From contig NZ_NPJJ01000063.1 of assembly GCF_002251385.1 (NCBI RefSeq), forward strand, positions 1 through 64,000: a stretch of 64,000 bases of DNA, given 5' to 3'. The position numbers were made by a program, and so were the translations under genes. This document shows positions 63,550-64,000 of the stretch, in pieces. This stretch comes from Prevotella sp. P5-108 (GTDB lineage: Bacteria; Bacteroidota; Bacteroidia; Bacteroidales; Bacteroidaceae). The notes beneath the pieces were generated by a model. It had not been told where the DNA came from and ran no database searches. It worked only from the letters and a program-made list of their open reading frames with translations. Numbering within the stretch: position 1 is the stretch's first letter; every line of letters begins with the position of its first letter.

Positions 63550-63966
63550 TCAAAACTTCTTAGAACCCATCCAGTCCTGAAGAATGATGGTTGCGCTGAT
63601 TTCGTCAACCAGTCCCTTGTTTTCTCTACGCGTTTTCTTACCTACACCACTATCTATCAAGGCGCGATGGGCCAAGACGGAAGTGAAACGCTCATCATAA
63701 TACTCGATGGGCAATTCCGGGTGAGCCTTGCGCCAACGATTGACAAACTGATCTACCCTCGCAAGATTCTCACTGGGCTCTCCATTGGGTTGGACGGGCT
63801 TGCCTATCACGATACGCTCCACCTGCTCGCGAGCAATGTAGTCGTTCAGAAAATCGAAAAGCTGGGATGTAGAAACAGTGGCCAACCCGTTTGCAATTAT
63901 CTGCAAGGGGTCGGTCACTGCTATTCCTGTGCGCTTCTTACCATAGTCTATAGAAAGAACACGCAT
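63550..63966 (-). CDS. ruvX: Putative pre-16S rRNA nuclease / Holliday junction resolvase YqgF
   Basis: RNase H-fold nuclease of 138 aa. MRVLSIDYGKKRTGIAVTDPLQIIANGL carries the first catalytic Asp, VERIVIGKPVQPNGEP the second region with its Gly-Lys-Pro motif, and YDERFTSVLAHRALIDSGVGKKTRRENKGLVDEISATIILQDW the last acidic residues. In E. coli the protein finishes the 5' end of 16S rRNA, and the resolvase name is historical. It is the first complete gene of an operon with def and the TPR gene. Confidence 0.95.
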   Translation of the reverse strand: MRVLSIDYGKKRTGIAVTDPLQIIANGLATVSTSQLFDFLNDYIAREQVERIVIGKPVQPNGEPSENLARVDQFVNRWRKAHPELPIEYYDERFTSVLAHRALIDSGVGKKTRRENKGLVDEISATIILQDWMGSKKF

Positions 63967-63972
63967 TAACCT

Positions 63973-64000
63973 TTACTTCTTGAAAAGTAACCAAGCGTCA
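63973..64000 (-). CDS. Partial 3' end of an unidentified gene
   Basis: At the right edge the minus strand has an open frame ending DAWLLFKK with a stop at 63973-63975, six bases before the ruvX ATG. Another frame ends in a stop overlapping the ruvX ATG (GYFSRSKG). Either could be the end of the upstream gene; the sequence is too short to decide. Confidence 0.25.

Overview
The window looks like chromosomal DNA from a member of the Bacteroidota, most likely Prevotellaceae (Prevotella/Segatella-like). Evidence: many families largely restricted to that phylum (Porin_10, DUF3078, DUF4293, DUF4295, DUF4468 and DUF4836-like proteins, the short RpoZ-like omega), outer-membrane TonB-dependent receptors, few Shine-Dalgarno sequences, and repeated matches to the Bacteroidota promoter (TTTG, 19-20 nt, TAnnTTTG). 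No tRNA, rRNA, CRISPR, insertion sequence or prophage was seen. It is mostly a housekeeping region; the species cannot be fixed from sequence alone.

Layout. 1-3.9 kb: a small hypothetical gene, a shared terminator and an Oar-like TonB-dependent receptor (-). 3.9-9.6 kb: a probable six-gene minus-strand operon (nucleoside MFS, bifunctional nuclease, rsmE, lipoprotein, ABC ATPase, FtsX-like permease). 9.7-16.3 kb: HD protein, a porin/small membrane protein/DUF4468 operon, uvrB. 16.4-18.1 kb: bamD-rpoZ-DUF4293 (+). 18.7-25.9 kb: minus-strand run of DMP19, smpB, metH, map, tsaD, cinA-type amidase, rpmB, rpmG, DUF4295. 26.1-28 kb: an IscU-like protein with a GGGtGRT protein. 28.6-31.3 kb: fosmidomycin-resistance-type MFS and DUF3078 (-). 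31.5-40.4 kb: pyrG, yidC, S9 peptidase, MFS, SLC13 (+). 41-56.7 kb: ABC-F, pepO, metA, U32 protein, zinc-ribbon lipoprotein, TonB receptor, MATE, secreted nuclease, tex (+). 57-64 kb: ruvX-def-TPR, thrS, infC-rpmI-rplT (-).

Main themes: translation and its quality control (RsmE, L28, L33, L20, L35, IF-3, ThrRS, SmpB, MetAP, deformylase, TsaD, ABC-F, U32 hydroxylase-like protein), methionine/C1 metabolism (MetA, MetH, MetAP), envelope biogenesis (BamD, YidC, porin, receptors) and peptide or nucleoside salvage.

The most unusual structure is a set of four intergenic arrays of degenerate 21-22 bp tandem units at about 18.3, 28.2, 40.55 and 56.9 kb. Different loci have different unit sequences, but all contain stretches with a recurring GTTTGA core followed by variable sequence. 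Three lie in the only three long convergent gene gaps, and the fourth lies just after a terminator. I do not recognise this family. Other points of interest are a MetH that ends where the reactivation domain should begin, short upstream ORFs in the leaders of the ABC-F and IscU-like/GGGtGRT transcripts, and a lipoprotein-ABC-permease module with a non-canonical ATPase.
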